Notes under the pieces: model-generated
Database searches by the model: none
Seen by the model: the letters and a program-made list of their open reading frames with translations, nothing else
Told to the model about the DNA's origin: nothing
DNA from: Naematelia aurantialba
Lineage: Eukaryota > Basidiomycota > Tremellomycetes > Tremellales > Naemateliaceae
Assembly (NCBI GenBank): GCA_021527695.1
Contig: JAKFAO010000002.1
Span: 1,674,501 to 1,738,500 of the forward strand
Direction: 5' to 3'
DNA: 64,000 nucleotides
Shown here: positions 11,180 to 24,567 of the stretch, one piece after another
Layout: every line of letters begins with the position of its first letter
How positions within the stretch are numbered: position 1 is the stretch's first letter
Program-made: the position numbers and the translations under genes

Positions 11180-13852
11180 TTACTCTTCATCTTCCTTGGA
11201 ATGCTTACAAAGCTTGCTGGGTACCTTGAAGCCATCACTCCTAACTCCTCCACCCCAAGGCGTCTTGCCAACGACGGAGGCGTCTGTGCCGAGGCCACGC
11301 TCCGCGAATGCTTTCCAAATCAAACAGCCGTTGTCGCCACCCGTAAGAATCTGATCGGCTTGAATGATGGCGTCACGGGCATCGAAAAAGCTCGGTCTGC
11401 AGGGTTGCAGCTTCATGGCTGAAACAATGAGCTGGAGAGCCAGGGTGTTGCCGTGACGCGGAACCAGAGGGGCAGGGAGGCCCGAGTCGTCGACACTTTC
11501 CTCAATTGTTTTCGTATAATACTCGTTAGGAGCTGATGTATTGGTCGGGGGGAACAGAGTGTTCGAGAAGCCGTATTTCTCCACCAATCGTTCAGACACA
11601 ACGAAAAGGAATTCCGCCCAGACCTCGCCGATGGCATGAACGCCCCAATAACCGGGTTTGTCAAGAGTTTTGTACGTAGACGGGTTAGTAGTGCTGTTGG
11701 TTGAGTACTTGTAGTTGCGAATGCCAGTGTCGCGGTTGGCCGCCCAGGCACCCATGGCATACGAGTCAGTACCACTGATTGTAATATCCCCATCAGCAGA
11801 AATCCCAAGGCAAACTGGAAGCTACTGACTTGAAGGCTTTGTGCTCCTCAATCTGCCTGATGAGAGTAGCGATGGCATCGCCCCACCCTTCGCCCATACC
11901 ACCTGCCTCCCCGTAGCCAAGACAACCGGAGTTGGCTGGTCCACCCGTAAGGCGAGTCGAAAGTCCATGGCTGTATTCGTGGATGACAATCCCAGCTTCA
12001 AGGTCACCATCGCGGTACGGAGTCGCGGTGTCCCAGACATACATCCTCATTCGAGGCGCAGTCCCATCCGGCGGAGTCATGAAATTGGCGTTGTTGTACC
12101 CCGAACCATCTTGAGCATTCGTCGTGACGGGGTCGTTGCCCTTTCCGCCCAAACCAAAGTTATGAGCCTGGAAGTTGCCGGAGATTTCGTCGAAGCCAAT
12201 TCGATATAGTAAATCGTGGTACTTGTTGGAGGTATAAAAGAGCTGTGTGACAACCAGGTCGATGTATTCCTTCGGCGCAAGACCTTCAGGCTCTCCGTAG
12301 TCATATACAAAGACCATACTCTCATTGACTGGCCTGTAATTGAGCAAGAAGTTGTTCTGACCTTCCCAGTCTTCGTGCGCAATGATATTGTTGCCGACGG
12401 TCGTGAAGAAGGTCGTCATATTGCCTGTGATGTTCATGCCTGGAATTTGGGTCGACCAAGGGTTACCGACTGTTGGGAATGCATGCCAGCCCAGAGGTGA
12501 TGCTGTTGTATCCCACGGCTTTACTTCGATGGAAAGATTACCAGTAGCAGGATCGTTGACGCCTGTCATCAGCACAAAGAGTTAACCAATGCACCCACCC
12601 CATGGGAAGACTTGGTACGAGTATGGTTCGATGTTCTTGGGTGGAGACGGCAAAGGCTTCTGCTTGCCACCCTTCGAAAGAGTTTCAATCGGCTGGGCAG
12701 GAACATGCGGAGTGTCCCAGTAATAGTCGTTTGCCCAGTCGACGATACGTAATAGTTCGCCAGTGGTAACATCAACATACGCCTCATACCAACTATTCTG
12801 CATCTCGACCTCCAACTTCCAAACAAGTCGAGGTTCACCTTCAGAAGTTTGGGTGTACATGAGGCGGGCGGGCACGTCGCTGACGACTCCGGCCTTATCA
12901 AGACCAGGGCCCGAGATGACCTGTGTAGGAGGCTCGGATGGCGCTGGCTTGGGAACTAGCGAGAAATGGGGGGTAGAAGAGAGCTCTGATGGGTCGGGAT
13001 CGACCCTCGAACTGATCAGGCCTGTGGCCACGCGAGGCAATAGCCGCAGGAGTGCCTCCTCGGGGGACAGGAACTGATTAACAGCGACTTCGGTTTCTTC
13101 ACGGCAGAGAGCACGCATGTGTTGCTTGACCTTGCGCATCGAATGGTGAATTCTCCTGACCTGCTGATGATCCACCTCTGGCAGAGCAGAAGGGCTTCCA
13201 CCGATAAAAAGCTGGGTGGCAGCCTTGACGAGTCCCCAAGGGCCTTTCTCAACCTGGCCCTGAGGGGCAGCAAGCTCAGCCTGGTGAGTATCGAGAGTGT
13301 CTTGCAACACGGCGCAGATACGTTCGGTTTCACCCGACTTGCTTTGCGACAGTCCCTCAACTGGAGCGGTGCCAGGGTGGAATGACGTGCCGTACGAGAG
13401 AACACGGCCCGCTCGATCGATATTGACGTTCATGTCCCCATCAGAGACCTCGAGACCATTGATGAGCTGCTTGGCGTATGCGTGGGTGACACCAGTAGCG
13501 CGATCCGTATAGCTCTACAAAATGTCATTACTATGGGCTGCAGCACCGCGCAGATACATGGACTCACATCCTCTCGCAAGTAGAAAGCCTCGCCCTCTGC
13601 GCCTCCCACTCGCTCGGCGATAAACGCCTTGGCCACCGTCATGGGACCTGTCGGCTCCCCGCTCAAGCTTCTAAGCTGGTCGACGGGCTCGTCGAGCACA
13701 GCAAAGATTGCGTGGTCGTGCTTGGGCCCAAAGGAGAGAGACTTGCGGACATGGCGTATGCCAGCCTTATCATGGCGGACCTTATCATGGGGGCGAGCTG
13801 TGGCAAACCCCGCTAGGAAGGGGAGTAATGCGAAAAGTGCAGCGGTTCGCAT
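11180..13852 (-). CDS. secreted fungalysin metalloprotease (peptidase family M36)
   Basis: Extracellular zinc endopeptidase made as a preproenzyme. The N-terminus MRTAALFALLPFLAGFATA is a clear signal peptide, which is why the ATG at 13852 is preferred over one 17 codons upstream. The next about 380 residues form the FTP/PepSY-type propeptide, including YAKQLINGLEVSDGD and WKLEVEMQNSWYEAYVD. The catalytic part carries GIVIHEYSHGLSTRLTGGP, an HExxH-type zinc motif written HEYSH, then the downstream GEGWGD that supplies the third ligand. The tail NGCLIWKAFAERGLG is typical of M36 ends. Introns are visible near 13514-13566, 12565-12594 and 11769-11826. Several N-glycosylation sequons lie in the mature part (NMT, NES, NTS). 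It is convergent with PEP7 and divergent from the DENN gene. Confidence 0.93.
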
Positions 13853-14644
13853 GATGGGCTCAAGTGTCTGTTGATACAACGGATAGGGTACTGGAATGTA
13901 CAAATGGGATACGAGCGATACAAAGACTGATGGTAGTAGATGTCAAGAGTTGATGTTGCTGATGGGGGGGAAAGAAAGAAAAGAGAAGAGGGGAACCCCA
14001 AGAGGAGGCGGCGCGTCTGTGATTAAACTCCACAGTATTGCCGCTTTGGGTAACACACGCGACCCTTTCCCGCTTAAATTCCACTGATAACCGATCCGTC
14101 ATCTGTAATGCTGCATCATGCTTGGGTAAGAGACTCTCTTTCTCTTTCACAATGTACATGGCGGTAGGGCAACGATGTACATGATCCCCCCCCCCCCTTC
14201 ATGATGCAGTCTACAGGCCGGGCTACAGACGGCAGCTATCCACTTTGTTGTCCCCTGAGTGCCACCGTGTGTTCCACCCCAACGCTCGCCAAGAAGCCAG
14301 CAAAATCACCGTGCCCTCTAGTGCGGTCTGTGAGTCTCACGATGGCCGCCTTGAATGTTTGTGAGACACCCAGGGGCAGCTAGCTGTTGGACGAAGCTCG
14401 AAGCAGGAGTATCACAAGCAATGACTTTATCAGTCATGCCCTGAAAGCCGAGTGGGTCCCAGCGGCTGATGTTGGCGGTCTATGCACCGAGGTCTATGCA
14501 TCGCGGCCTAGCCTTTCGCTTGGACCCTCAACTTGAGGCGCGGTTCCCATCAACCAGATTGCCTGTCTTTCAAAATCATCAACGAGAGCGGATATAACTA
14601 GAATTGGTTCACAACTGGGCCAGCGACCGTAACTCCAGGTCCAC
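13853..14644. promoter_or_regulatory. divergent intergenic region, protease / DENN gene
   Basis: About 790 bases between two divergent starts, so it should carry both promoters. It includes a run of 12 C at 14186-14197. No supported reading frame and no RNA gene were seen. Confidence 0.5.
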
Positions 14645-17600
14645 ATGCTAGCGAATATTAGTTTCGGCTCCCTTGGACGGTCACACTCTCAAAACAAGAA
14701 CAGGAGGAGACCCGGTCACTTCCCTATTCCCCCCTCATCGTCGCCGATATTCGTCTCATCGAGCTCAGGTTTCGAACCTTACCAAGAAACGACACCCACA
14801 GAACGGAGGGTGAGGGGTGAGGATCCAGTCGCAAGGAACGTTGTGGGACAAACGGCTGGGATCTACGATTCGCATGCCTCTGACCGTCGCCGTCTGCCTT
14901 CGATACGAGAAGCGGCAGGAGCACCTCTGGATCGTCAGGTTCTCGATCCATCCAAGAGGACAAATACCACGACGCAAGAGCGTAACCCATACGTCCATGC
15001 GTCAGCGAAAGCTCAGCTCATCGACGTTCACCCCTCGGTCCTTCCTGGGCGGCAACCGGGTCGCGTCAGTCGTTCTTCCTCCATCGCCTCTTTGTCGAAC
15101 GGGTCCCAGGACTACCTATCAGCTGTAGCAATGCAGTCTCCATTCCATTTTCAGACTCCGCACCCTTATCCCATCAGTCCTCCAGGGCTAGAATTCAGCT
15201 CCAACAAGTCGGTTTCGAACACTTTACCCCATCGAACCCTGCGAAACACGGTTAGGCAAGGTTCGCGTATGCGCAGCGAGACCCCCGAGCGCGATGAAGA
15301 GCATGATCTCGTGAACAGTCTTCGCCTGGCTCGAAATGGAGGAATTTTAGATTCGCTAGCAACGGGCTACAGCTCTTCGAGCGTGAGTGTGACCGGGGGG
15401 CCTAAAGCAGACAAACTATTGGGCACGGACCCCAACGCCAAGCTCGCCTCATTTTACCTCGTTTCCGGTCTTCCTAGGGTTAGTTTTCCACTCACTCTGT
15501 CAATCAGTGCTGAGTCAACAGGACGGCTCGGCTTGGTCATTTGCCGATACAGATGCCACCCGTGGCCTGCAGCCAACCGAAGATTCCATCGGACTGTTTT
15601 GGCGGCCTGATATGCTAGGAAGTGCATTCAGCGGTCAGAAGACTGAGGATTTCCTCCGCGAGATTGCTCGCAGGCGCAACGAGTCCCAGACTAACGGCGT
15701 CAGCACATTCACGTCTCCTCTAGTTCGCAGCGTTAAAGGTGTGCACGTCGCCGATGCTGGTCCGGGTGGCGCAATGAAGCTTGCCACCAAGACAATGAAG
15801 TATGCGCATCCTCGAGATGGTCAGCTAATACTTTACCTGGAATCTTCGCGTGTTGATTCCCAGTAGTCGAAATCGTCAATTCTACGCTCGCTCCACCCAC
15901 GACTTGCCATGCTTTCGCGTTTTCTATCCCACGTCACGACACTCTGTCCGCTGTGGCCCGCTTCCGACCCGACTCTGCGTCCTCTTCTGCTCGCGCTGGC
16001 CCCTACCCTTACAACTCCATGATCCCCAACGGAGACGAGACGTCGGTTGCTCCGCCCTTGCGTGTCTCCGCAGGTGTTGGCAGCGTCACTACCGCCGTCG
16101 AGCTCACATATCATGGTGTCACCTTGACTGTATGGACACATGCTGATCATGATCGCTCTCAAATCCTGAAAGCACTAAAGCATCGTGTCGAGAAGGGCAG
16201 GAGCGAATTGAGCACACGGACTTCGAACCCACTTGTCATGCCTCACGCTTCGACCTTCGATGGTGGTTGTACGTCATCGTACCCTTGGGGAAAACAGAGT
16301 CATGCCAGTCAGACGGAAGGGGACACCGAGACAGGCGTCAGTGATTCTGATGTGGATGCACCTCGCTACCATAAGATTGATGGCGTCCTCGGGGATACAC
16401 CCTTCGTGACAGGGACGATGCCAGAGGACGCTACTGCCTTGTTTGAGGATAGTGGGGACGTCTTTTGGATGCCTTTTGCTATTACCGTCGGTGAGTATCA
16501 TTTCGGCGGTTAAGCTAAAGGCTCAGTCTCTCGTTATCCTATCTACGACGTAATGCAAGACTACTTGCGTACAACAGTGAGTCACCTTGCACCCCTACCT
16601 CTGATTTGTTAGTGGGCGCGATACTCCAAACATGCTAAACACCATATGACGTGAGCTCCTTGGAGTGTATGCCACTTGAAAATACTTAGATAAACAGCCA
16701 AGTGTGTAAGCTGCTCAATCAGGAGGTACCTCGTCCAGGCGATATCTACTGTTTGACCTTGTCGAACGGCTTGGATGAGCCGATAACAATCGAAGCGACG
16801 ATGCCAGGTGCACTGGATTTTGAGCAGGGCCTTGTAAAAGTCGACTTCCAGATGTGGCCATTTTTCCAAGCTGTCGATATTGACCATATTCTCATCTGCG
16901 TTGATGTTCGTCTTTCTCATTCCATTGTGACCACGCGTGACGCTAACGTACCAAGGTGGCTCTTTCCAATTCGGGGCGCATCATATTTTGCTCAAAACAT
17001 CCAGGAATGCTCAACCTTGCTGTCAACACCATGAGATATATTGTCGAACTCCGTGGGTGGAGTGGAATCGCTCAGTCATTGTTGCATGCTGTACGTACTA
17101 TCGAGAACTAACGCTCACTTGACAACAGAGAGACACGGCTTTTATTGTGGAGGATCCGGGACCGTATATCTTGGTAAATCCGCCACCGAACGTATCTAAC
17201 AAATAGGGCATGCCTAGTGAATGTCGTTTTATGGTTCCAATCCCGCCCGAGGTGGTGATCATCGACATCGATACCAAGTGAGCTGATGGCAATCAGCATG
17301 AGATAGTGCTGATGATATAGCTCTCTGAGTTGCAAGTCCCCGCCGGCGAACATCGTCACGCCGAAAATTAAGCGTGACAAGTCAAGAACAAAGATCATGG
17401 CTGCGTTCGGACCGGACTTTCGTGAGCTGGCAATAGAGAGCCCACTTGACTCTACCCGCAGCTTCCGATCGTAGTATACCAATGGAGTTCAAGGTGTCGT
17501 ATCCAAAGGGCTGTTTCCGCAATTTCAACCAGATGTTACATGGAGCAGAACGGCCAACCTTTCTTGGCGAGAGGTTGGCTCCCCCGAGATGGTGGCGACA

Positions 17601-19315
17601 CGCCGAAGTGTTTTCTGCATTTGACAAGATCATGCTCGATAAGGTGAGGCTTGAATTACAATAAACACGGATGAACAACATTACTGAGTTTGTCATCACA
17701 CCAGCACAAGAAGCCTACTATCTTCCAACGCCTGTCACGATCAGGAATGTCAAGGCAGCAAGCACAATTGACGGTGGGCGAGCAGTTGTCTAGAACCATG
17801 ATGCGTCGCCGAGCTTGTGAGAATATATTCTAAGTCTCTCTCGAGCGAATGAGAGGCTGACGTAGGCAAGTACACTATGTTGAGACGCGCGATGACCTCG
17901 AGGTCAAAGTAGCACGTATCAATCGTCGGCTACTGAAGATGGTTCATGAAGGTGACCACGTGAGTTGGGCCCTCAAATCGCTGGCAGTTCCTCTGAGAAG
18001 TCCAGTGGAAATCGCAGTTTGAACAATTCGAAAGATATGCCGACAAGCTTGCCCAAGAGGCGAACGATCTTAAAGTCAAGATTGATCACGAAAAGCGCGA
18101 GACGAAAAGATTTTCGGCTGGTAAGTGATACTGACCATTCCGGCAGGTGCTCACTCACGAATTTGGTGTAGTCGCAACGGAGCAGACCAAACAGAACAGC
18201 GCCCTCGAAGAAAAGCTACGAAGCACAGAAAATGCCCGTGCAGAAGCTATGCGCCAACTCTCAGATATGCATCAGTCGTGAGCATTTGGCGAATACCGGA
18301 TTGTCAGCTGACGTCTCAAAGTATTCAGGAGCTGGAGCGGGAACGGGAAGACATTATGAATGCCTTCGAGGAGCAGATCAATTATGCCCTTGAAGGGCTC
18401 CCTTCAATGGGCTCGGAGGTCTCGCGTCCAACAACGCCAACCGTATTGGCCCGGTCATCGCCCAAATTACCAACAGCCTCTCGCCTGCGACCAACCACCA
18501 GGGACTCGGATCGCTCGATGCTCTCACGCTTCACTATTGAGTCGCGACCCGTTTCGGTACTCGGAGCTGCCCGAGCACATAGGAAGGCGAGACCTCCAGG
18601 ATTGACTGCGGCGAATGGCGATCCACTTAACGACGTTGACCGGATGATAGCGGAAAAAGGCGATCACATTGCTGACCGCATAGCCAACATCCAGCTGAAG
18701 GTCTGTTTCACATAATATTTTCGCGGCCGCTGTTCTAACGGTGTGCAGCTCGAGATGGCTCTGAGCGGCACCGGGAAACATAGTCGCACGGCGAGTGTCG
18801 GTACCAATCATTCTGTACTCTCTCAGGACGACAACGAGGTCGGAGAGATTGGCCCAAGTCCAACAATCACTGCCATTCCGGAAGATCAGTTGAGTGTGAC
18901 CGAAAACTCTATCGAAACTCCACTCGCAAGCCGTCGACCAGTCAGTCGCAACATAGTTCAAGGCAACCAATTCGAAGATGTCCAGGAAATACTCTGCTCG
19001 CCACGTGGAGCACAAGACAGTCCTTTTGAGGACGAGACACCGATTTCTGCTGGGCCTGGCTCAGTTGCTGTGCGCAAAGCATCCGCTTCCGAGCTCGGAC
19101 TTCTCCCAAAAGGCGTCACGCTACGGATCAAGAAGCGGCATGACTCGGCTAATTCCGTCGAGATCAAAGCACACCACAACCGAGGCATAACAGAGTCGAC
19201 GCAAGCTACTGATGAACTGATTGTCTCCCCTGCAAGCAGTATGTCGAGTATCGGATCGGGCTCTGACGATCACGTCGCGGCCAAAATCGCTACATGGGAA
19301 AGAGGTGCTGCTTGA
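14645..19315 (+). CDS. DENN-domain protein with C-terminal coiled coil (putative Rab GEF)
   Basis: Probable guanine-nucleotide exchange factor for a Rab GTPase. The N-terminal about 270 residues are disordered and Ser-rich. The uDENN part includes FAFSIPRHD and, after an intron, WMPFAITVVSRYPIYDVMQDYL. The cDENN part includes ALSNSGRIIFCSKHP, LNLAVNTMRYIVELRGWSGI and YILGMPSECRFMVPIPPEVVIIDID. The dDENN-like part contains FRNFNQMLHGAERPTFLGE and FSAFDKIMLDKHKKPTIFQ. After it comes a coiled coil (QFERYADKLAQEANDLK, ELEREREDIMNAFEEQ) and a Ser-rich tail ending in KIATWERGAA. At least ten short introns are present. The domain order is standard; which Rab it serves cannot be told. Confidence 0.75.
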
Positions 19316-20489
19316 GGAGGGCCAGGCGAGTTTCCGCTCACAAATTTAGCAACTGTGACATCTGGAGACGGAATGTAGACGATTACGCTTTCTCAGATGT
19401 CGCGGTTGACGCCTTGTAGCGCGGAATGGGAAGGAGAGACAGCAAGGATCTCCAGAATTTTCGCATAGAACGTAGCTCCTCTTCCGCATGTCACCCGATT
19501 GTGGTCTACGTGATTTCATGCTACACAGTTGCCCCTCGGGGCGTGTATAAAACACATCCAACGAAACGAGAGGAGACTGTCAAGTCTGCTAGAGGTCGCA
19601 GGACGACACTGGGACTACGGGGACTCGAGAGATATGGTACAGCAAGACAAAGGGGAGCAAGAGGAAATCAAAGTAGAGACTCTCGTACGAAAGCTGGCAG
19701 TTATCGGGCCTGTGGAATTAGGCAAGCACGCATCCATCCAACTGTGCAGGACTCTGTGAGAGTAAGGAAATGGAGGGAGAGAATAGAAACCCGAAGGACG
19801 GCAATCAAAAGCGACGCCGCACACACTCGGGGATAAAAGGGGGGGGGTTCTGATTCACCGGACACCCCAGATGATGTCCATCCGTCCGTTTCTCTCCTCC
19901 TCTCCCGTGCCCTCTACTCGCTCTACTATCTTCCTTTGGCGGAGGGGGAGAGAAGAAGCAGAAGGAGGAGGATAAGGAGAGTGAGCAGGAGAAAGAGCAC
20001 ATCAAGATCGGAAGGAGTCTTCCTGCTTCTTGTGTACATCCTCTTTCCGCTACAAGGAGGCTCCAGCGCTCGGTCCACCGTGCTATCCGCCATCACACAG
20101 ACCAGATGCACCAGCATCGGCTTGGCCAGAAAGACCCGACAGAAGACCGAAGGGCGACATTCTTTGACGCAAACTGACTGTCTGCGGCCAGTCTCCCCAT
20201 CCCCTCGCTGGTGGACGGCCTACGAGGAGGCGAGTCCATCCATCACGGCCTCGGTGTGTATGTGATGGGATGGCAGCTGGCAACGACCACGATCATGTGC
20301 TGAAAGGGCCATGTACCAGGCGTATAAGACAGACATGTCGCCAGCCCATCGACTCTCTCTTTGTAGCCCTATCACCCTCGCATTTTCTACCCACTGCTGA
20401 TTCTGCTTGTGCGGATCCCAGAGTGTCAGCTTCATTTATCTGACCAGTTACTGAGTGCACCAACGACCTGCAACTAGCACTATCAAGCA
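19316..20489. other. gene-poor gap, possible long leader of the next gene
   Basis: About 1.17 kb with no reading frame I can support. It contains a run of nine G at 19839-19847 and AG/CT-rich stretches around 19,900-20,010. ATG triplets are frequent on the plus strand, so it is not an ATG-depleted leader. A non-coding transcript or the promoter of the 20490 gene are both possible. Confidence 0.4.
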
Positions 20490-22589
20490 ATGTGTCACGA
20501 AACACCGACAGCTCAGTTGCTGGGGGCGCTGGTCTGTGGTCTCGGGACGATCTTCATCTTATGGCATATATGGAGCTACGATCGCTTTCGCTGCCTGGTG
20601 CCGACCCGTGCCGATATTTTCAGATGGCGTGAGTGATTTTCGTTCAAGGACCTGCGTTTGGTGCTGGGCTAACCAATGGTGCTCTGCAGTCATCGTCATG
20701 ATGCTTCTCAGTTGTCTGAGCCTGGTAAGAACCTCATCTCGCATTGCCTGCTGGTCCTGGCCCGGAGGCCGCCCCTAGGGATTACTCACTGACGCGACTC
20801 GTCGCAGTTCATGATTTGGAACATCATTCTCGTGTATGTCAAGTATCTGGAGTGGTATACCGCTATACCCTTAGCCACCGGCGGCACGCAGATCCTTCCC
20901 ACTCCTTTCCAACTCGTAAGTCTTCTCAATAATGTCACCTCTCCTATTTGTACGCCAACCATCTGGCCCGTCTGGTTACTGCGCTGCACTATCCATGCAG
21001 CCACTCCACTATGTGGCTCTGCAAAGGGCCATCGATCACTGATCTGCCCACAGTGGTCTCCAAGCCGGCAGCATCTAGTCCGGGCAGCGTACACATGCAT
21101 GTCCGTCGCCTGGGCTCTCCTTCTCCCCATCCAGGCCGAGGAGACGCTATATTGGGGCTATCTGATCAGCTCAATACGCCAACGATCCAGCAAAACCTGG
21201 TTCCAGAGCTACCAGTTCGTGCTCTGGCTTGTGTTCTTTATCATCGTACGTCCCCGTTCGAGCATGCCATCTACTCTCTTGTGCTCCTCGCTCAGAATTG
21301 GGAATATCGGTATAAGAGAAGCCACTGATGCAAACAACCATGGCAGAACGCAGCAGTGTTTCCTGCCGTTGCTCAAATCGAGACCGAAGATATCCTGGTC
21401 ATGGAGAGTAACATCTTCCTGATGGGGTGAGCGAGCGTTCGCTGTCTGTCCTCTTCAAACCCGACTCCTTCTGAAACACGCTTCTTCGGTCCTGCTGACG
21501 ATCATGTCAGCTCAATAAGCTCCTTGTTCGTCTTCATCATGTCCTCGTGGCTAGTCTGGTCGTTCCCAGCCTTCATCCAGGAAGCGGTAAGTCCTCTCAC
21601 CTCCTTTCAAGTTGATTATCCTTCATTCTCTGCGATGTGACGAAAACCACCCCATGCTGAGTAGATATCAGCGTCGCCAAGGTGCGAACCCGGAAGTGCT
21701 CGGACGCCTGTATTACTTCAAGGAGCTCAACATCGTTCGCACACTCTTCCGATTCATCTACAACATCTCGATAGCTATGCTCGCTATCGACGGCAAAACT
21801 TCCCATGCGGTTCTTAATCATTCCCAGTGCGTTTCGCCGCCCCCAAATCAATGATCTACACCCACCCAGCTTCAAGAGCGCTGACTGTCGCTCAACAGGT
21901 TCTGGCTAGACGTGCTCATGGTCTCCGGTTTGTTTGCCGCGTTCACTTCGACAGCTATTTCAGTCATGGTCAGTCGTGCCTCTGCCTACGTCTCCTGCCC
22001 GTCCCTTATCCGTTTTTCCTTCTGGATCTTCCAGCTGCGACAGGTGACATCTGAGGCGCCGCTGACAAACAGACAGATCTTGTTGCCTCGCTCCCTGACC
22101 GCGGAGGCCAGTCTCGGGTCCAACACAGCCCCGGTGTTCGTTCGCGCCCAACGCAGCCCCTACTACAATCACAATGCCGAAGACGCCAAGTCTTCCTACC
22201 TCCCGTCGGACTCTGACATCGCGTCAATCCATAATCCCGCAACGCCCTGGGCCATCCTCGGCGACCGTTTGAACCTTGAACAACGCGACGTGCAAGAGTT
22301 ACAACAGCTTCAGGACAGGCACGGTCAGACATCTGCCACTTCCACCGAGCGACAGGGCTTGCCATTCGCGATGCAACCCGGTGCGAGGGTCTTGGCCGAG
22401 GGCGAGGTTGTTGAGGATGCGCCCGCGAGAATGGTTAGCCCCCCCTCTTCCATCACTGCATACGCCAGAATGTACGCTGATAGCATGAAGCTGGGTCAGT
22501 TCCGATCACCCCTCGAAGTCAATCAGCCTCCGAACCCTATCGATCTCAACATTGTGGTCGTGACTGAAACGACTGTCAACAAGGAGTAG
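20490..22589 (+). CDS. unrecognised multi-pass membrane protein, about seven segments
   Basis: Family not recognised. ATG 20490 opens with a hydrophobic segment (LLGALVCGLGTIFILW). Exons joined by strong GTAAGT/GTGAGT donors and CAG acceptors add further segments: IVMMLLSCLSLFMIWNII, MSVAWALLLPIQ, FVLWLVFFII, SSLFVFIMSSWLVWSFP, FRFIYNISIAMLAI and FWLDVLMVSGLFAAFTSTA. The cytosolic tail of about 190 residues is polar, with TERQGLPFAMQPG, and ends in TETTVNKE. About seven membrane segments plus a long soluble tail recall fungal 7TM receptor-like families, but no receptor signature is visible. Eight or so introns. The tail is convergent with the thioesterase gene, 211 bases apart. Confidence 0.7.
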
Positions 22590-22800
22590 ATCGAGTCGAT
22601 TCCGAGAACATGTAAAACATGTGAATGATGGACAGAACCAAGAAAGGGACTGATTGAAAACACGGCAGTTGACTCATGGACTCATTACAGCGTTTGAGAC
22701 CGATATGCCCTTGGACTTCCGAGATGTTCTCTAGATGTATCCGTGTCTTGGTTGTCCTATGAGACCTCGTTGCTTTCCTGGCTCGCTTCTAATCCCTATA

Positions 22801-24567
22801 CTATATGATGCGCTCTGTAGATTCGTCCAGTAAGGCGGGTGATTTCTGCGGAGAAGGCATCGGCCGCCCCAATGCTTCCGTGACGCCTGAAGATTGAAGG
22901 AACTGTGCCCATTTGGGTTCGATAAAGAGAGCCCTTGACACATTTTCAGTCAGAAGCCAAGTGCTACAAACCAAGGGACTGAATTTGGCGTCAAGGTAAA
23001 CTCACTTTGCCTCGGCTACTTTCTCCCCGTCCAAGGTTTCCATCGTCCCGCTGACCATGGCCTTGCGTCCTTTGACACTGTCGAGCTTCGTGCGCACTAT
23101 CACGAACTGTACATCAAGGCATGAGCAATTATCTGACTGACAATCATCCGTATTGTGCGGATGGCAACCCACCTGATCCGCCTGACATGGCGCTTTGAAA
23201 TTGACAGAGAGTGATGCGGTGACACCGATATTCGTCGGAAGGTTGAGCAGAGCCTGTTCCCAAAGCTCAGCCATTCTGCCGACGTCGACGAACGTGGATG
23301 GCGAAAAATTGGCTACAAACGGCAACTGAGGACAGACAGGGGGTGGTGTTGTGAAAGGCGAGGGTCATAGACGGATAACGCAAGAACGCACATTCCTCGC
23401 TAAACTCTCGTCGAAGACTGTAGATATCAGGCCACCATGAATGATGCCATCGTGACCACACAATGCGCGGCCCAAGTGGATGACAGCTATCGCGCAATGA
23501 GTTGACATTGCCCGAACACGTCTGGAGAACCAGCCTGGCCTCACCAATCGCTTCAGATTCGTCGGGCTTGGCAAACAAAATGGGCGGGGCCGCGAGACGA
23601 CCAGGTCCACGCAAAGAGCCCGCGGTGAGTGAGTTATGCACCTTCTGCGGATCGAAGCGTTCGTATGGTCCTGCACCGGAAAGCGTTAGCATGCTCGTTC
23701 CTGGAGCTGATGGGTTGCGTGGGCAGCCATGTGCGACGCCAAAGATATCTGCTCTAACCTGATCGCAAGAAAGCAAGATGACACAGCAAAGGTGACGTGA
23801 TGGGAGCTGTCCAGACTCACTGGTCTCGTACCAGCCTTCTCGCTGGCGCATTTCCGCCACGATGCCGAGCCCCTGCAACTCCCTCTCGACATCGCTCATG
23901 AGCGCCTTGCCATGGGAGCTATCCTTATGTGGAGGGGGCGGGGCGTGGCGCGGGAAAATGAAGAGAATCAGGCGGGGCGGGAAGGCTGCGCCGAGGAAGA
24001 AGACTGCCGGGAATGCCAGTGCTAGTACTGCATGTGCGCAAGGGGTGGGGTGGCCGGGAAGAGACGAAGGGAGTGTAGAGGAAGAGCGCAGCGACGGAGA
24101 AGAGCAAGACATGGAAGAAGTGGAAGAAGCCGCGAGTTTGAGCATCGCGGCCGTCGAAAGGAGCGAACATACATCCAGTCAGCGTACATCCTGTCATGGG
24201 CGCGCGATCGCAGGGACTTTGAGTCAGCAGCAGAGTCCTTGAGGGAACGCCTGCATGGAAAGCCTGTATGCATTGCCAACTCACCAAGTCTCACTCCCCA
24301 CGTTCGGAAAGCCGAGGGGGGAGTGTATGACTGGCTCCGCCCTCCGCCGGAGCCAGCTCTCGCCTCGGAGCTGGAACTGCCAGCTCCCGCTGGCGGTTGA
24401 GCAGGGAACTGCGCCTGACTGTCAGAGGACCATCCTCTCCGTTTAGCTTGCTGGAGCGCGCGTGAAGATGAATGTAAGTGTGGTGAGCGGATCCGATACC
24501 TCGAGACGCCGAAGGTAGGACGACCGAAGGCCGACTCGAGACCGAACAGCGACGAGCGGACCGACAT
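22801..24567 (-). CDS. mitochondrial hotdog-fold thioesterase-like protein
   Basis: Member of the fungal acyl-CoA thioesterase-superfamily proteins with an N-terminal membrane anchor. The start MSVRSSLFGLESAFG with Arg/Ser-rich continuation looks like a mitochondrial presequence. After the first intron comes a hydrophobic stretch (AVLALAFPAVFFLGAAF), then GKALMSDVERELQGLGIV. The hotdog core shows GHDGIIHGGLISTVFDESLAR, then FVANFSPSTF and SLSVNFKAPC. An intron at 22934-23005 (GTGAGT...CAAG) extends the frame to a C-terminal exon reading ALFIEPKWAQFLQ and ending at TAG 22801-22803. Without this splice the protein would stop at a TGA at 23002. The substrate is unknown. Which of the several acyl-thioesterase groups it belongs to is inferred only from the HGG...FDE pattern. 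Confidence 0.8.

Noticed and set aside
23002..23004. TGA as the stop of the thioesterase gene
   Set aside because: It lies inside a GTGAGT donor; splicing 22934-23005 adds a plausible conserved C-terminus.
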